Assembly (NCBI GenBank): GCA_900767495.1
Contig: CAAFZH010000061.1
Span: 1-16,463 of the forward strand
From: Clostridia bacterium
GTDB taxonomy: Bacteria > Bacillota > Clostridia > Christensenellales > Borkfalkiaceae
Direction of reading: 5' to 3'
Length of the DNA: 16,463 bases
Shown here: one piece after another, positions 14,404 to 16,463 of the stretch
Numbering within the stretch: position 1 is the first letter of the stretch
Layout: each line of letters begins with the position of its first letter
Notes under the pieces: model-generated
What the model was told of the DNA's origin: nothing
The model's input: only the letters and a program-made list of their open reading frames with translations
Database searches by the model: none
Position numbers and translations under genes: made by a program

Positions 14404-15658
14404 TAATAAAGAAGTTTTGCTTAAAGTCGATCATCTTTGTCAGTATTTTAAAATGGGCAACAGGGAACTCAAAGCCGTTGACGACGTGAGTTTCGAGATA
14501 AAAAAAGGCGAGGTTTTCGGGCTTGTCGGCGAATCGGGCTGCGGTAAAACTACCACGGGCAGGTCGATTATCAAACTTTACGATATTACTTCGGGCGACG
14601 TTTATTTTAAGGGCGTAAGAGTTTGCGCGGGTACTCGGTCGTATAAAACGGACATAGCCGAAAAGCACAGGGAAACGCGCGAAAAAGTTAAAACGATAAA
14701 AGCGGAAATTAAGGATAATCCGCAATCGGCGGACGAGAAAAAAGCGGAAATTCAAGCCGTCTGTCGCGCCGCCGCGGAGTTCATCGCAAGTAAGCGAAAA
14801 GAAATGAGCGCGGCGGCGCATGACCATAAGCATTGCGACCGCGAACACTCGGATAAACTCGTTGAACAAGTCGAAAAAGAGTACGCGCCTAAACTCGCCG
14901 CCGCGAGCGGGGACGAAACCGCTTTGAAAAAAGTAACCAAGGAATACAAAAATCGGTTGAGGATTGCCAAAAAATCGCGACTTATAACGCAAATCCAAAT
15001 GATTTTCCAGGATCCTATCGCGTCGCTCGATCCGAGAATGACCGTAAAGGAAATTATTTCCGAAGGGTTGGTTATAAGCGGCATAAAAGATAAGCAATAT
15101 ATCGACGAAAAGGTGTACGAGGTTTTAGAAACCGTAGGACTCGTTCGCGAACACGCTGGACGCTATCCGCACGAATTTTCGGGCGGGCAACGCCAAAGAA
15201 TAGGTATAGCGCGCGCCGTCGTTATGAATCCCGAAATGATTATCGCCGACGAACCCGTTTCGGCACTCGACGTTTCAATTCAGGCGCAAGTTATAAATCT
15301 TTTAAACGATTTGAGAGATAAGTTTGGTCTTACGATTATGTTTATAGCGCACGATTTGTCCGTAGTCAAGTATTTTTCGGACAGAATAGGCGTTATGTAC
15401 TTCGGTAAAATGGTGGAACTTGCCCCGTCGGACGAATTATTCTCGCACCCGTTGCATCCTTATACCAAATCTTTGCTTTCGGCGATTCCTTTGCCCGATC
15501 CGCACTACGAAAAGGGCAGAGTCAGGATAACTTATAACCCCATTGCGGAGCACGATTATAGCGAAGATAAGCCTTCTATGCGTGAAATTACGAGCGGGCA
15601 TTTCGTCTACTGCAACGATGCGGAAGAGCAAAAATACAAAAAGGAAGCGTGTATATAA
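14396..15658 (+). CDS. oppF: Oligopeptide ABC transporter ATPase, OppF type, with a 120-residue insertion
   Basis: 420 residues, against about 310-330 for OppF; partner of OppD in the ATPase heterodimer. Walker A GESGCGKT (45-52), Q-loop QMIFQDP (Q205), signature FSGGQRQR (261-268), Walker B MIIADEP (281-287), H-loop H319, and the C-terminal HPLHPYTKSLLSAIPLPDP. An insertion of about 120 residues (77-197) lies between Walker A and the Q-loop, a different place from that in OppD. It is charged and probably coiled coil, and holds a His/Cys cluster at 142-151 (HDHKHCDREH). The tail is of the variant ending in GHFVYCN and lacks the four-Cys motif. It overlaps oppD by 8 nt; GGAGGG (14382-14387) sets the start. 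Confidence 0.93.
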   Translation: MDNNKEVLLKVDHLCQYFKMGNRELKAVDDVSFEIKKGEVFGLVGESGCGKTTTGRSIIKLYDITSGDVYFKGVRVCAGTRSYKTDIAEKHRETREKVKTIKAEIKDNPQSADEKKAEIQAVCRAAAEFIASKRKEMSAAAHDHKHCDREHSDKLVEQVEKEYAPKLAAASGDETALKKVTKEYKNRLRIAKKSRLITQIQMIFQDPIASLDPRMTVKEIISEGLVISGIKDKQYIDEKVYEVLETVGLVREHAGRYPHEFSGGQRQRIGIARAVVMNPEMIIADEPVSALDVSIQAQVINLLNDLRDKFGLTIMFIAHDLSVVKYFSDRIGVMYFGKMVELAPSDELFSHPLHPYTKSLLSAIPLPDPHYEKGRVRITYNPIAEHDYSEDKPSMREITSGHFVYCNDAEEQKYKKEACI

Positions 15659-15659
15659 C

Positions 15660-16070
15660 TTGCCTAAAATTTTCAAAAAATCAACGCTTATAAAATACGG
15701 AATAACGCTTATCCTTATGGGCGCGTTGTTTTACGCGGTTTTAGCCGTGCGCGATATTTTCAATCTGACCGATAAAAAGGAAATTTTGCGCACGCTATGC
15801 GACGCGTTTACCGTTCCTGCGGTTATTGCTTTTTGCGCGGGCGCGCTCGTGTTCGTTTCTTCGCACGGCGTGTTCGACGGACTCGGATATATCGGCAGGG
15901 CGATACTCGGCGCGTTTATCCCCGGTATGCGACTTACTCAAAAATCGTATAAAGAGTACAAAGCCTCGAAAGCAGAAAAAACGAACAAGGTAAGCGGTTC
16001 TTTCCTGTTTATTTGCGGAGCAATATTTTTTCTTGCCGCAATTGCTCTTTTAATTGCATATTATAATTAA
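15660..16070 (+). CDS. Small DUF3899-like membrane protein at the end of the opp operon
   Basis: 136 residues from a TTG start one base after the oppF stop. Three membrane helices are expected at about 12-30, 51-67 and 112-134. Between the last two lies a segment (FDGLGYIGR then KSYKEYKASKAEK) matching what I recall of DUF3899 proteins of Firmicutes; assignment by memory only. The role is unknown; its position suggests co-expression with the transporter. The start is uncertain: GGAAG (15643-15647) is 12 nt upstream of the TTG, somewhat far. An in-frame ATG at 15618, which would overlap oppF by 41 nt and add MRKSKNTKRKRVYN, has no ribosome site. A terminator follows 9 nt after the stop. Confidence 0.75.
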   Translation: MPKIFKKSTLIKYGITLILMGALFYAVLAVRDIFNLTDKKEILRTLCDAFTVPAVIAFCAGALVFVSSHGVFDGLGYIGRAILGAFIPGMRLTQKSYKEYKASKAEKTNKVSGSFLFICGAIFFLAAIALLIAYYN

Positions 16071-16079
16071 AATTAAATC

Positions 16080-16113
16080 GCAGCCGCGCGTTAAAAGCGC
16101 GGCTGCTTTATTT
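16080..16113 (+). terminator. Intrinsic terminator of the opp operon
   Basis: GCAGCCGCGC (16080-16089) pairs perfectly with GCGCGGCTGC (16097-16106) around a 7-nt loop, followed by TTTATTT (16107-16113). Confidence 0.92.
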
Positions 16114-16140
16114 GACAAAAAATCGGGAATAATATATAAT
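16112..16140 (+). promoter_or_regulatory. Perfect consensus sigma-A promoter upstream of the repeat array
   Basis: TTGACA (16112-16117), exactly 17 nt, TATAAT (16135-16140): twelve of twelve consensus bases at optimal spacing. Its -35 box overlaps the U-tract of the opp terminator. The start point would be near 16147. Downstream I find no open frame with a ribosome site, only the hairpin-rich repeats. Confidence 0.85.
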
Positions 16141-16189
16141 GCTAACGATAGGTTACAAAGGGACAGGTTGCTATTTTTATCGTAATAGT

Positions 16190-16308
16190 CGCCGGTCGGT
16201 ACCCTTTGGGGATTGCCGTTTCCCGCAAACGGGAACCCTCGGCAAGAATATGCTGCGCATATTGACGAACCTTCGGTTCTCCCCCGACGTCGGGCAAAAA
16301 AAGAACAA
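16190..16308. repeat. 119-nt structured repeat, copy 1
   Basis: It matches 16345-16463 at 117 of 119 positions (period 155 nt). Inverted pairs in order: TTGCCG (16213-16218) with CGGCAA (16240-16245), enclosing TTCCCG (16220-16225) with CGGGAA (16230-16235); AATATGC (16247-16253) with GCATATT (16257-16263); GAACC (16267-16271) with GGTTC (16275-16279); and CCCGACGTCGGG (16283-16294). GTCGG (16195-16199) can also pair with CCGAC (16284-16288) to close a multi-arm fold. Seven A residues follow at 16296-16302. Confidence 0.9.
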
Positions 16309-16337
16309 ACCAAATCAAAAGATTTAATTTGCTCTTT
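16300..16337 (-). terminator. Possible minus-strand terminator between the two repeat copies
   Basis: Arms 16300-16316 and 16321-16337 pair at 14 of 17 positions around a 4-nt loop. Read on the minus strand, the hairpin is followed by the rest of a T-run (complement of A at 16296-16302). It is AT-rich with three mismatches, so it is weak. On the plus strand no T-run follows. Confidence 0.3.
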
Positions 16338-16344
16338 ATGGTGC

Positions 16345-16463
16345 CGCTGGTCGGTACCCTTTGGGGATTGCCGTTTCCCGCAAGCGGGAACCCTCGGCAA
16401 GAATATGCTGCGCATATTGACGAACCTTCGGTTCTCCCCCGACGTCGGGCAAAAAAAGAACAA
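16345..16463. repeat. 119-nt structured repeat, copy 2, cut by the window end
   Basis: Second copy of 16190-16308. Differences are C to T at 16348 and A to G at 16384. The latter lies in the loop of the TTCCCG/CGGGAA hairpin, so all arms are kept. The match runs to the last base of the window, so the unit, and possibly the array, continues beyond it. Confidence 0.9.

Larger units (their letters stand above)
16147..16463 (+). ncRNA. Candidate non-coding transcript carrying tandem structured repeats (runs off the window)
   Basis: The segment follows a perfect promoter and contains no convincing protein. It begins with a small hairpin, CTATT (16171-16175) with AATAG (16184-16188), then two 119-nt repeat copies each able to form several hairpins. 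The two base differences between copies avoid the helix arms. The 3' end lies beyond the window. An alternative is that the promoter serves a gene further right and the repeats are an inserted dispersed element in its leader. Confidence 0.4.

Noticed and set aside
14348..15097. 249-codon open frame antisense to oppF
   Set aside because: It is the shadow of a strongly supported gene; no promoter, ribosome site or recognisable domain.
16139..16327. 62-codon plus-strand frame starting at the TATAAT
   Set aside because: Its ATG lies inside the -10 box, upstream of the expected transcript start, and it has no ribosome site.
16050..16463. Open frame of 137 codons on the minus strand across the structured repeats
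   Set aside because: The two repeat copies are read in different frames, the Arg/Ser/Cys-rich composition is unlike the neighbours, and it runs across the opp terminator and the promoter.
16190..16463. CRISPR array
   Set aside because: Only two copies of a 119-nt unit, far longer than CRISPR repeats, with a single 36-nt linker and internal hairpins throughout.
1..16463. tRNA or rRNA genes, transposase genes
   Set aside because: No cloverleaf with CCA-end context, rRNA motif or transposase-like frame was noticed on either strand by eye.

Overview
The window looks like chromosomal DNA from a low-to-mid GC Gram-positive of the class Clostridia. The clues are lipoprotein signal peptides, sigma-A type promoters, strong AAGGAG ribosome sites, short intrinsic terminators and Firmicutes-type NagB. 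CpG-rich codon use and large insertions in Opp transporter subunits would fit an uncultured Christensenellales-like gut lineage, but that placement is inference from gene style, not a search result.

Layout. (1) 59-1588, plus strand: a small cytoplasmic LysM-type protein, then a lipoprotein built of InlB/Listeria-Bacteroides-type beta repeats with its own near-consensus promoter. It ends at a hairpin terminator shared with a convergent gene. (2) 1631-2509, minus strand: an AraC-family regulator with a clear extended -10 promoter, divergent from (3) 2687-5988, plus strand: an amino-sugar operon of ROK-type kinase, NagB and NagA, closed by a strong terminator at 6006-6040. Together these can turn N-acetylglucosamine into GlcNAc-6-P, GlcN-6-P and fructose-6-P. 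The divergent regulator is the obvious candidate controller.

(4) 5989-6753 has no gene. It holds a cluster of palindromic and direct repeats (6070-6343), then a promoter (6509-6537) and a roughly 210-nt highly structured leader. (5) 6754-16070: a complete oppA-B-C-D-F oligopeptide ABC transporter operon plus a small DUF3899-like membrane protein. A hairpin with a T-run sits between oppA and oppB and probably lets the binding protein be made in excess. The genes from oppB on are packed with gaps of 1-2 nt or overlaps.

(6) 16071-16463: the operon terminator, then a perfect consensus promoter (TTGACA, 17 nt, TATAAT) that reads into two nearly identical 119-nt hairpin-rich repeats. The second copy runs to the window edge. 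No convincing protein is encoded there, so a non-coding RNA or an expressed repeat array is plausible.

The most unusual content is the Opp system. OppC, OppD and OppF each carry large insertions (about 270, 380 and 120 residues) at different places. OppD has also lost all four cysteines normally conserved in its C-terminal tail, OppF gained a His/Cys cluster, and the binding protein is about 300 residues longer than usual. The structured oppA leader and the promoter-driven repeat array are the best nucleic-acid-level candidates.
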